From: Sphaerosporella brunnea | Lineage: Eukaryota; Ascomycota; Pezizomycetes; Pezizales; Pyronemataceae | Length of the DNA: 58,762 bases | Assembly (NCBI GenBank): GCA_008704415.1 | Contig: VXIS01000306.1 | Location: 1-58,762 of the forward strand | Reading direction: 5' to 3' | Part shown: positions 1-8,006 of the stretch, one piece after another | Position numbering within the stretch: position 1 is the stretch's first letter | Layout: every line of letters begins with the position of its first letter | Program-made: the position numbers and the translations under genes | The notes under the pieces: generated by a model | The model's input: only the letters and a program-made list of their open reading frames with translations | What the model was told of the DNA's origin: nothing | Database searches by the model: none

Positions 1-211
1 AGCGGGGAGTCGGCGCGGCCCTAAGAGACAATATCCGTACATGAAGAGGAAAAAAACCACAAGAAAAACCAGATCGACCATAGGAAAGAAAACAAACAAA
101 GCCAAAAACATCCCACCTAAACCTGAATCACGCATTTCTGAAGGTTGCCCCTAGCCCGGCAGAGCTGAGTCTGGAGGCCGAACCTCAGGCTGCCGGGCTG
201 AACTCCTCCCA
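1..211 (-). repeat. Split direct repeat B2 (3' end of the element)
   Basis: Terminal copy of the 211-bp B repeat. Fifty-eight bases (212-269) separate it from A2. The match to B1 starts at base 1, so the true element end is at or before the window edge. Confidence 0.85.
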
Positions 212-269
212 GCCTCGCCCGTGGGCAGAGCTACAGGGAGATGATCCAGGCGGTTGTGGTGGGTGGGTA

Positions 270-536
270 AAAGAAAAGCGAGGCGAAGACGAGGTGTGTG
301 CTGGAGGTCTGGAGGGCCTCGAGGTGTGGAAAGGGGTCCCTTTATAGGGAGCTGGCCAAAAGGAGCTCCACCCGCTCCACCTTCGGCACTCCCGCTCCAC
401 CTCCGGCACTATAGCTGAGGGGAGCCGGCCAAAACCCGCTCCACCATCGGCACTATAGCTGAATCCCCGCCCGTGGCCTCCCATCCAGTCACTCGGCGCT
501 GCTCCGACCCACTAGCTCGCAGTCTAACTGCCCATC
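270..536 (-). repeat. Split direct repeat A2 (internal copy)
   Basis: Second copy of the 267-bp A repeat, placed between B1 and B2 in the 3' region. Because it copies the gag leader it carries a spurious short reading frame identical to the start of the gag frame. Confidence 0.9.
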
Positions 537-551
537 TAGTCTATTCTCCGC

Positions 552-762
552 AGCGGGGAGTCGGCGCGGCCCTAAGAGACAATATCCGTACATGAAGAGG
601 AAAAAAACCACAAGAAAAACCAGATCGACCATAGGAAAGAAAACAAACAAAGCCAAAAACATCCCACCTAAACCTGAATCACGCATTTCTGAAGGTTGCC
701 CCTAGCCCGGCAGAGCTGAGTCTGGAGGCCGAACCTCAGGCTGCCGGGCTGAACTCCTCCCA
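552..762 (-). repeat. Split direct repeat B1
   Basis: 211 bp identical to 1-211. It lies directly downstream of the YR stop (827) and is separated from A2 by 15 bp (537-551). Confidence 0.9.
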
Positions 763-826
763 AACCCCACCCAAGCGCGACCGGTAGCGAGCCGGAGAGG
801 AGTTGCAAGGGGCGAAATGAGCGGTG

Positions 827-1939
827 TTACGCACCGTGGGCAGCGGTCTGGGTGCTCTGGGCCGCGGCACTGGTGCCCTGAAGTCTGTGCGAGATGCCTA
901 ACAGCTGATCGGGGTGAACCTCGATGTACCGTTTGTAGGCATCTGACCGCCAGCGCCCCAGCAGCTGGATCTCATGGTCTGTCAGTCCGGCAAGGCGAGC
1001 ACTCGTTGCCGCGCCTCGTCTGAAGGAGTGTCCAGAGTAGTGACCTGCGATGCCTTGGTGGGTTAGACACAAGCGAAGGCAGCAAATCACATAGTCGCGG
1101 GAGAAGGGCTGGTTGTTGGGGCGCACGAAGAGTGGCCGGAGAGAGTCAAACTGTCCAAGGTTTTGGAGGTTCCGCAGTGCAGTAAGGGGGCAAGCGGGGT
1201 CCTGTGCGGGGGCAATTGTAAGTGTAATACCGTAACGAAAGGGGTCCGTTTTGGAGGCCGGCAGGGTCAACAGTAAGCGGTCGGCTTGGATGTCGACAGA
1301 GCGCCAGGTGAGGTGCCAGCGGGCGAACTCCAGTGGGTTGCCAGAGGGATACTCCGCCCAGGTGAATTTCCCAACCCGGAGAAACCCAGCAAATGCGATG
1401 CAGAAAGCAGCGTACAGGTTGGCCTGTATGATGTCGGTCCGCCAGCGGGGGAGGCATTGCAGGAGCTTGAGAAGGACATCGCGGGTAATTGGGAGGCGTT
1501 CCCGGGTACTAACCTCTCCGTAGAAACGCCGAGCACCCTAAATAATGCGCTGAAGGCGCGGGTGGTCGAAGATGCCGTCGATCGGCAGCCCCATATCAAC
1601 ATGCAAGCTGCGAAGGCCGGTAATATAGCTCTTCATAGTCCTTGGCTTAACCCTCCCTCCTAGAGACGCCACCCAATTGCAGATAAGCGGTACAGTGGCT
1701 GGGAATGGGTGAGCATTGTGTTCGTTGAGTGCAACATAGGTTGTGTAGCTGCGCCGTGCGGTGTTGTAGGTCTTGCGAGTGTTCTGGCTAAGGCCCCACC
1801 AGAGGTAGCGGGCAGCTGGCCGGCTGAGCTCAGGGAGGTCGCAGTACCAGCTGGGGGGAGGGTCGGCAGAGGGGATTGTGGGGGTAGTGCGTGAGGGGTC
1901 CGGATCCGCAGTGCGGCCTGTGTCAACATAGGTGAAATG
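827..1939 (-). pseudogene. Tyrosine recombinase of the retroelement, one premature UAG
   Basis: The frame is open from 1939, overlapping the RT-RNase H frame, to the stop at 827. The N-terminal core-binding part has WWGLSQNTRKTY, typical of Ngaro-like recombinases. The catalytic part has Arg in GFLRVGKF, then HSFRRG (H-x-x-R) and GRWRSDAYKRYI carrying the nucleophilic Tyr. A UAG at 1540-1538 replaces what is probably a CAG (Gln) in the middle of the protein, a C-to-T change. There is no ATG before the conserved N-terminal motif; the first one is at 1636. Production as a -1 frameshift extension of RT-RNase H is therefore possible. The enzyme would integrate circular element cDNA. Confidence 0.82.
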
Positions 1940-3621
1940 TCAGCGATCTTTCTCCACTCGTGACGGCTAAGGGCATCTGCGAGGATGTTTTCAGCTGTGG
2001 GTATCCAGCGGGGCACCAATTCAATATCACAAGTGGCAGCTAGGAGGAGGAGTTTGCGCAGCGGTGCCATAGCTTCGCCGCGCATTGACTTCTTGGTTAA
2101 GCCTCCCACAACAGCGGTGTTATCTATAAATAAGTAGAGTCTTTTGCCTTCTAAAAGCTGTGGGCCCCATAGCTCAATTGCTTTAAGTGCAGCCATCATT
2201 TCTTTGGCGTTGATGTGCTTCTTCTGGTAGTGACGAGGGATGCGGGCGCTAAAGGCGTACTTGGACTCAAGAAGATGCAGCGGTTCGTCCATTGTCCGAA
2301 GCAGGTACCCTCCAATGCCCTTCCTTCCTGCTGCATCGGTCCAAATGAACACATCCTCTCTGGTTGGACGTATAATGCTGATGCCTGACCACTGCGGTAG
2401 AAAGGCAAGCCACCAGCGGAGGTCTTCTTTCATCTGCGATGTAATTGGCCGGTGACGGTGCGGAGAGGCAGAGTAGCAGCTGAGTGCGTTATAGAGACGG
2501 CGGAGGAAGGGGCGTCCCAGCGGAACCACCTTGGCGGCAAATGACAGGAAACCAATCAGTGACTGGAGCTCTAAGAGCGTGATAGAGCGACGGCGCAGAT
2601 GCGTGCGGACAAGAAGGAGTGCTTTAGCGTGCTTCTCCGACGGCAGACGAGCTTCCATGGCCTCAGCATCAATCTCAAGTCCTAGGAAGTCGGTGCTCGT
2701 TCCTGCATAGCTTTTCTTGTGCTTGACAGTGAAGCCAAGGTCACTACAGATGCGGTCAAAGTCTGCGGCATATTTGACAGCATCAAGGTGCAGTGCAAGG
2801 ACCGCTAGGAAGTCGTCGAGGTAATGCAGTACTGCCGTCCAGCCGAGTTCGTGCCGGAGTATCCAGTTTAAGCCCCTTGAGAACAGGTCAAAGATGAAGG
2901 GTAAGGTTCGCAGGCCGAACGGTAAGAACTTGTCGTACCACCATGTGTCTTCCCATTGGAAGCCAAGAAGCCACCAGTCCTGTGGGCTAACTGGGATATG
3001 ACGGAATGCGTCGGCTAAGTCGCGTTTCACCAGGGTGCTCCCTACCCCTGCCTCTGCAACGAGCTGAAGCGCCTGGTTAAAAGTGGTATAGGTGAGGGTA
3101 CCCCACTCCTGCGGGATGTGGTCATTCACAGAGTTACCTTCCGGGTGTGATAGGTGGTGTATTCGCCGCCAACTACCATCTGACTTAGGAACAAGCCCCA
3201 GCGGAGATGAGATAAACTTCGGCGGAAGGATTGTAAGTTTGGCTAGTTGACCCTTGTTAAATTGCGCGGAAATGTCGGCGGAAAGGGTTGTGGGTGACTC
3301 ATTTGCCGAGGCGAGATTGCGACTGAGAATAGTTTGCTCATGGCCCGTATACCCGACCCTTGCACCGTAGACGATGATGTCTACTAGTGTCTGAGCGTAG
3401 CAGCGGTTGGGGTGGTTTGAGAGCCATTGCGACCATGCGGCGGGGCGAAGGGGTCCTGGTTCTGACAGAGGAGACGTGGAAGTGTTTACAATTGGGTATG
3501 GAATGTGCACCAGAGACTCAGAGCTATTATTGCGGACCACTTGCGGTGGTTTTTCAGTCAAATGGCTGCTACTACTGTACAAATTTCCTACCCGTCTCCT
3601 TTTCCTGTCACCTCCTAATTC
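1660..3621 (-). CDS. Reverse transcriptase-RNase H polyprotein of the YR retroelement
   Basis: Open without a stop from the gag UAG at 3624-3622 to the UGA-free end at 1660. No ATG opens it; from a TTG at 3582 it is 640 residues. The RT core shows the DLADAFRHIPV block, the FLPFGLRTLPF block and the catalytic YLDD (residues 254-257). RNase H follows, with WTDA (D416), NAKEM (E461), FIDN (D487) and ILADALSR (D536). The frame is the same as gag, so expression by read-through of the gag stop or by internal initiation is likely. The last ~280 nt overlap the YR frame, whose conserved start is encoded in the -1 frame here. The RT itself looks intact. Confidence 0.88.
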   Translation of the reverse strand, partial: ELGGDRKRRRVGNLYSSSSHLTEKPPQVVRNNSSESLVHIPYPIVNTSTSPLSEPGPLRPAAWSQWLSNHPNRCYAQTLVDIIVYGARVGYTGHEQTILSRNLASANESPTTLSADISAQFNKGQLAKLTILPPKFISSPLGLVPKSDGSWRRIHHLSHPEGNSVNDHIPQEWGTLTYTTFNQALQLVAEAGVGSTLVKRDLADAFRHIPVSPQDWWLLGFQWEDTWWYDKFLPFGLRTLPFIFDLFSRGLNWILRHELGWTAVLHYLDDFLAVLALHLDAVKYAADFDRICSDLGFTVKHKKSYAGTSTDFLGLEIDAEAMEARLPSEKHAKALLLVRTHLRRRSITLLELQSLIGFLSFAAKVVPLGRPFLRRLYNALSCYSASPHRHRPITSQMKEDLRWWLAFLPQWSGISIIRPTREDVFIWTDAAGRKGIGGYLLRTMDEPLHLLESKYAFSARIPRHYQKKHINAKEMMAALKAIELWGPQLLEGKRLYLFIDNTAVVGGLTKKSMRGEAMAPLRKLLLLAATCDIELVPRWIPTAENILADALSRHEWRKIADISPMLTQAALRIRTPHALPPQSPLPTLPPAGTATSLSSAGQLPATSGGALARTLARPTTPHGAATQPMLHSTNTMLTHSQPLYRLSAIGWRL

Positions 3622-4779
3622 CTATTGCTGAGCCTGCGGGCATGCGGCAGCAGTGTGGGTACCTTCTCCACACGTCCAGCACACATGCTGGTATATGCAC
3701 TTTGAGCCTACAGCGCACAATCCGCGGTTGTGACGGCGACAGGCACCTGAAACTCGCTGCGGCGGTAAAAAAACTGAGTCTGAGGGGACAGCGGTCCTTG
3801 CATTTAAGGAGACAGCAGTCCTTGCAGGCCGCTTAGCTGGTGGGCCAAAGGCTGGTGGGCCAAACGCTGCGGCCTCGGCAGGACGTTTGGGCCCCCGGGC
3901 CTGCACTTGGGCACCGGTAACACTTCTAGCCTCTAGGAGGTGGTTGAGTTCGGAGTCGCTAAACTTGTCCCATCCCTCATAGTCGTAGACACCCTGAAGT
4001 ACCCTCTTCCGGTGGAAGGAAAAATGGTAGAGGCGTACAGAGTGCCAGGTGCATCGCTCATTTAAGTCCAGAAGGTAATGCATGTACTTCAGGAGGGCAG
4101 AGCTTAGCGCATCCCGGATTCCAATTTCCGGTGGGGCAAATTCGCGGAGGATATCCTCATAAACAGCTAGGGGCTTCAATAGCTGGGTTATGCCCCGATA
4201 CTCCTCAATCTCCACGCTGTGCGAAGTTGTCGGTATCTGGAAGGAGCCCAGAGTGATGTTCTCCAGACGGCAGTTCGGAGTATAGACAAAGGATGCATTG
4301 AGTTTCAACAGGTTCTCCACCTTGAACCGGTGTTCGAGTATTTCCTGCAGGTGAACAGGGTCCACCGCAGGTCAGCGGGTGCGGATGGTTTGAACCCGCG
4401 GATTTTCAGGAGCTTGAGGGGGAGGGGGCGGAGGTGTACCTTGTGTGGGTTGGGCGCTGTGAGGCCCTTGGAGTGTCGTGAGGTGCGCAGTAAGGGCGCT
4501 CATGGTATCGGTCATCTTGTTGAGGAATGCCATCGGTACCGTGACGACGGCGTTGTCGCTGGCGGGAGCTGGAGTGGCGACCGGAGCGGGCTCGTGAGGA
4601 GTGGCAGGGACCTGGGGTTGTCCCGAGGTTGGCTCAAAAGCAGTGCCTGCGAGTTGGCGCTTGAGCTCGGCGACATCAGTGAGGTCGGCATCATCGCCAT
4701 AATCCACCTCGTCTTCATCATGAGCGGCGGTGATGGTCTGATTGGCCGGAGGGGCTGGTGTTGCGCGAGTGCGGACCAT
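3622..4779 (-). pseudogene. Gag-like protein of the YR retroelement, interrupted by an in-frame UGA
   Basis: One frame runs from an ATG at 4779 (MVRTR...) to a UAG at 3624-3622, broken only by a UGA at 4374-4372. The N-terminal part is Pro/Ala-rich and low in structure signals. The C-terminal part ends in two metal-binding motifs: C-x7-C-x5-C-x3-H (a CCCH type) followed at once by C-x2-C-x4-H-x4-C (a CCHC zinc knuckle). This pairing suggests nucleic-acid binding and packaging of element RNA. An earlier in-frame start at 5004 lies inside repeat A and is less likely. The UGA is one C-to-T change from CGA (Arg), so a decayed or mutated copy is the simplest explanation. Confidence 0.75.
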
Positions 4780-4789
4780 TGCTTTGAAG

Positions 4790-5056
4790 AAAGAAAAGCG
4801 AGGCGAAGACGAGGTGTGTGCTGGAGGTCTGGAGGGCCTCGAGGTGTGGAAAGGGGTCCCTTTATAGGGAGCTGGCCAAAAGGAGCTCCACCCGCTCCAC
4901 CTTCGGCACTCCCGCTCCACCTCCGGCACTATAGCTGAGGGGAGCCGGCCAAAACCCGCTCCACCATCGGCACTATAGCTGAATCCCCGCCCGTGGCCTC
5001 CCATCCAGTCACTCGGCGCTGCTCCGACCCACTAGCTCGCAGTCTAACTGCCCATC
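4790..5056 (-). repeat. Split direct repeat A1 (5' end of the element)
   Basis: 267 bp matching 270-536 with no difference found by eye. It forms the 5' terminus of the element and contains the gag leader. The gag frame is open through it, but the more likely gag start lies just downstream, outside the repeat. Confidence 0.9.
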
Positions 5057-5155
5057 CATATGATTATAATATGACCGTCTGAGATCACTTCAATAAGGCC
5101 GTGGACAGGCTGTGGGCGGATCGGACGAAGTTCAGCCATAGGCTACATGCAGACG

Positions 5156-5412
5156 AAAAAAAATTGATTGCAAAACACACGAGTGACCCACAATGATTCC
5201 TTCAAAATTAAAGACACTGACAGTTGGACAAAAACTCATGGGAATAGTCCCATGGGAAAGATTAGTCAGCCACTGTTTTTGCCAAGCGAGTTGGCGTAGC
5301 CACTTGTGGCTCCCTGATAGCTGACTCACAGACTCGAGAAAGACCCGAGAATTCAATCCACCACCCCCAGGGCTTCCAATCCTTTTTATACCACTGCGCC
5401 ATCGGGGCCTCT
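5156..5412 (-). mobile_element. Possible tRNA-headed SINE-like element
   Basis: On the minus strand a tRNA-like head has a box-A-like TGGCGCAGTGGT (5401-5390) and a weaker box-B-like sequence GGATTGAATTC (5359-5349). The flanks can pair as a partial acceptor stem. The body continues to a T8 run (5164-5157) that would serve as a pol III terminator. The body includes a palindromic AGCCACaAGTGGCT. No second full copy was found in the window, so this rests on the pol III promoter pattern alone. Confidence 0.35.
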
Positions 5413-5446
5413 ATTACGTCTTATGGTTATTTTTATCGGTAAAAAT

Positions 5447-6186
5447 CTTATCTACCACACTTTTGAGGTGTTGATCAAAAATACCACACTTTTTGCAAGT
5501 GACATTCTGTAGCGTCTCGGCGTTGAACCTGCGCTGCAACTTCACTCAAATTTGACCGTTCTATCTACTTAGATACTTAAGCTTGCTTCTGCTATTGGCA
5601 GCTGTGCTGGCTCAGTGCATGGCGTCCGCTTGTGGCCAACTGCCCCACACTGGGTGCATCGCTGTGGAGCGTGGTGCGGTATGCTACCCAAGCCCTCAGC
5701 TGCACGCTGAGCCTGCACCCTTCTTGCGACGTCACCCCTTCTCAACCTTCACTCTTTGGGTCTTCCTCTGGAGCACTTCAGAAGGGGTGACAAACAGGTA
5801 TTGGAGACTGGCAAGCCGCTGATATCCACAGCGTGTACATTTTCGCTATAGGTAGCTTGATAGTGCGAGAGAAGAAATACCTCTGGCAGGTAACCCCGAT
5901 GTTGCTTTCCTAACTTGCAAATCAATGCTACAGCATGACCACAAGGGCTATTGTTCACCTGACAGCGGCCACAGGTGCAGGTAGAACCCCTTAGGTGAAC
6001 TGTGTGTTGACTGCCAGTGAATTTGATTACTGTTGCACTGTGCTCAACGCTGCGGCAAACGTGACGGTGCCTGAGGTCGCGAAGGTTCCAGCCTGTGCAC
6101 GCTGCTGGGGCAGGGCGGGTGAGTTTGGTGCCGAGACACTAACGGGTGCTCACAAAACGTCACTCGCGAAAAGTGTGGTAGATAAG
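5447..6186 (-). mobile_element. Internally deleted Mutator-like (MULE) transposon
   Basis: Inverted ends CTTATCTACCACACTTTT (5447 onward) and its complement ending at 6186 enclose a relic of a MULE transposase C-terminus. Similarity between the ends continues inward with substitutions and gaps (GCAAGTGAC / GCGAGTGAC, CGTCTCGG / TGTCTCGG). At about 740 bp it is far shorter than an autonomous MULE. No clean 9-bp target duplication could be assigned. Confidence 0.6.
5585..6030 (-). pseudogene. MULE transposase C-terminus with SWIM zinc finger (relic)
   Basis: The minus-strand translation reads CTCGRCQ...PCGHAVALI, a SWIM-type zinc finger (C-x-C...C-x-H) as found at the C-terminus of MuDR-like transposases. 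A conserved tail follows, with HYQATYSENV and SRGRPKE, then after a UGA the RLRRGDVARRVQAQRAA block and a zinc-knuckle-like CTQCGAVGHKRTPC. Only this C-terminal part remains; the DDE catalytic domain is absent. The UGA after RGRPKE and the short length make it non-functional. Confidence 0.65.
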
Positions 6187-6362
6187 AAACAGACCTTTCC
6201 GTATTTTTATTTGTTCTTGGAAAGACGGGAAAGTGGGTAGTCTCAACAGCTGGTGCCGGCCAGGAGGCGCAGGCCTAGAGGATCTCTATTGCTAATTGTC
6301 CCTTATTCCATGGCCGCAAGTGGCCGAATGCAATATGAAAAAAAGAGTAGGCCGTTGGGCGG
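6187..6362. other. Short spacer holding one copy of a dispersed motif
   Basis: 6309-6344 (minus strand) is a copy of the T-run plus ATTGCATTCGGCC motif that also occurs near 19.2 kb and 28.2 kb. Nothing else was recognised. Confidence 0.4.
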
Positions 6363-6788
6363 TTGTTTCGCGGAAAGCGGAAAGCCATAGCCGCCGCAGA
6401 CGCCTGTTGCACTCCACCTTCATCCGCCGACCAACCTTATTGGCGATGTCGCCAAGCCAGAAGAGATGCTACTACTCCCTTCACAAGCCGCCTTTTAAAT
6501 GAAGGATGTGATGTCAATGGCCGAAGCATACTCGAGGAAAGCGCCCTGCAAGCGGCAGCATCTGGAGGCCACAGCGACATCATCCGGCTGCTTTTGGAGA
6601 AAGGGGCTGATGTTAACGCTCAAGGCTTCGGCGGACGCTGTCAGAGCGCCCTGGAGGCCGCAGTATCTAGAGGCCACCGCGACACCGTCCGGCTGCTCTT
6701 GGAGAAAGGAGCCGATGTCAACGTTCTCAGCGAACGCGACCTGCAGAAGGTATCATTTATATGCAGCGAAGTCAGGCGGCTGCTCTGA
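6363..6788 (+). pseudogene. Ankyrin-repeat fragment
   Basis: The 141-residue frame contains two ankyrin repeats: ESALQAAASGGHSDIIRLLL followed by EKGADVNAQ, then SALEAAVSRGHRDTVRLLL followed by EKGADVN. This spacing and the G-H-x-x-[IV]-[VI]-R-L-L-L-E-K-G-A-D-V-N pattern are typical of ankyrin repeats from fungal NLR-like or ankyrin arrays. There is no effector or nucleotide-binding domain upstream; the DNA before it is transposon debris. The frame ends immediately before a hAT transposase relic. It is most likely a fragment left behind by rearrangement or insertion, not a working gene. Confidence 0.6.
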
Positions 6789-6849
6789 GGCAACGAGGAA
6801 TGGGGGCGTTGTTCGGAATGTCCGTCGACAGAAGACATCGAAAAAAATG

Positions 6850-7385
6850 GAGGAAAACCACCACGTGAATACAAAAGTACCGGCTGCTCCACAGACAAGC
6901 CCACTTATCATTTGCGAGAAGCCCACGGAATTGGAAAACAGGGAAAACTAATAGAGCGCGCCGAGTCCAAGCAGGAACCGCGAGCAGAATATTCAGCTTA
7001 CCGTTTTTAAAGGGCCCCTATGCGCCTGGATTGTGTGTGCTCACGTTGCTTTCCATCAGGTAGAGAATGTAAATTTTCGCAACCTTCTCTATTACTTAAA
7101 TTCTCGGGTTCAGGATCTCCTACCAGAAAGTGCTGATACTGTCCGCAATTGGGTGATGGAACTTTACTACAAGCAGCGTGAAGAGTTATCGGCTGCTTTG
7201 AGACTCTCCCTTTCGGATACATTGGAGCTTTGACTTGTGGACATCGTCTAACAATAAACCTATTCTCGGAATAGTTGCTCATTCGACGGACAACAATTTT
7301 CAAAAGCGCAACACTCTATTGGGGATGCGAGAGATTAAAAGTGCAAACAGACAATCACTGACCGCCGCGCCCGCTTCAAAGTAGA
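6850..7385 (+). pseudogene. hAT transposase N-terminal relic (BED finger to FDLWTS block)
   Basis: A BED-finger end (PTYHLREAHGIGKQGKL) is followed by AWIVCAHVAFHQVENVNFRN, then LLPESADTVRNWVMELY and, after a frameshift near 7225, HWSFDLWTSSNNKPILG. These blocks occur in this order in fungal hAT transposases, where FDLWTS opens the catalytic core. At least two frameshifts are needed to join the parts, and everything after about LLGMREIKSA is missing. The likely right end of the element is at 7605-7623. Confidence 0.65.
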
Positions 7386-7604
7386 TATCATTGGAGCATG
7401 CGAATGTTTGAACGACTGGGAGGCTGCTGGAATAATTAGGGATTGGAAGCTGTAGAGGAGAGAGAATTATTTCGGGAGCTGTAGGATCGGGACGGCCGCG
7501 GCTCGCAGGAATTCTGTACCAAAAAAATTAGTTTTTCTACTTGGATCCCAGCCCGCCCGCCCGCCCGTCGGTTTCTGCAGCTCAAACACCGCCCAACCCG
7601 CGGG

Positions 7605-7623
7605 CTGGCTGTTAGGAACACTG
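7605..7623 (+). mobile_element. hAT right terminal sequence
   Basis: GGCTGTTAGGAACACTG at 7607-7623 resembles the complement of the hAT end CAGTGTTCTCAATAGCC found at the MITEs described below. It is preceded by the (CCCG)n/GGGCTGGCT subterminal sequence seen in those elements. It probably ends the relic carrying the transposase fragment at 6.85-7.39 kb. Confidence 0.5.
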
Positions 7624-7934
7624 CCCAGCACCCACGCATTTATGGCCGCATACACTTCAATTTTCTGCCGAAAACAGATACCTTTCTCTATTTCCAGCGT
7701 ACTTTTCCGGCCGCGCAACCAAGATCCTACGGTATGATTCGAGGATATAACTTGCCAGGTCCCTGAATAGAACGCTTTTTAACGATGTCAATCGTAGTGT
7801 TTCGGCCACAAAAGGCTAGTCCCCTCTATTTGTGCTGACAACGGTGAAAAGCGAAATTTTGATGTGGTGACAGGGGTCTTTGCGTGGCAACCAACGGTAG
7901 CTCTTTCTCAAACACTTCCCCATCAAAAAAATGT

Positions 7935-8006
7935 TGTCGGTGCCATGAATCGAACATGGGTCTGCTCGGCCACAACGAGCTGTACTCACCACTATACTAC
8001 ACCGAC
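7935..8006 (-). tRNA. tRNA-His (anticodon GTG)
   Basis: The 72-nt cloverleaf closes fully. The acceptor stem GTCGGTG pairs with CACCGAC, discriminator A. The anticodon stem GCTCG/CGAGC encloses loop TTGTGGC, anticodon GTG. The T stem CCATG/CATGG encloses TTCGATT. Linker TA and D-arm GTATAGTGGTGAGTAC match the pattern known from yeast tRNA-His. There is no intron. A T7 run (7931-7925) immediately downstream is the pol III terminator. Internal A and B boxes are intact, so the gene should be active although it sits among transposon debris. Confidence 0.95.

Larger units (their letters stand above)
1..5056 (-). mobile_element. PAT/Ngaro-type tyrosine-recombinase (DIRS-order) retrotransposon
   Basis: Read on the minus strand the order is A1 (5056-4790), gag, RT-RNase H, YR, B1 (762-552), A2 (536-270), B2 (211-1). 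This A1...B1-A2-B2 arrangement of split direct repeats, with a tyrosine recombinase instead of an integrase, is the hallmark of PAT/Ngaro-like elements of the DIRS order. Both repeat pairs appear base-identical over their length, which suggests a fairly recent copy. No methyltransferase-like domain of classical DIRS1 elements is visible. The right edge is set by the end of A1 at 5056. The left edge is the end of the window or lies beyond it. gag and YR each carry one premature stop, so this copy is probably not autonomous. Confidence 0.88.

Noticed and set aside
185..484. 99-residue minus-strand frame starting MGGHGRGFSYSADGG
   Set aside because: It is the copied gag leader inside repeat A2, identical to the start of the gag frame at 5004; not a separate gene.
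270..5056. Long terminal repeats of an LTR retrotransposon
   Set aside because: The A copies are not at both ends of the element; a second pair (B) interleaves with them, and a tyrosine recombinase replaces the integrase.
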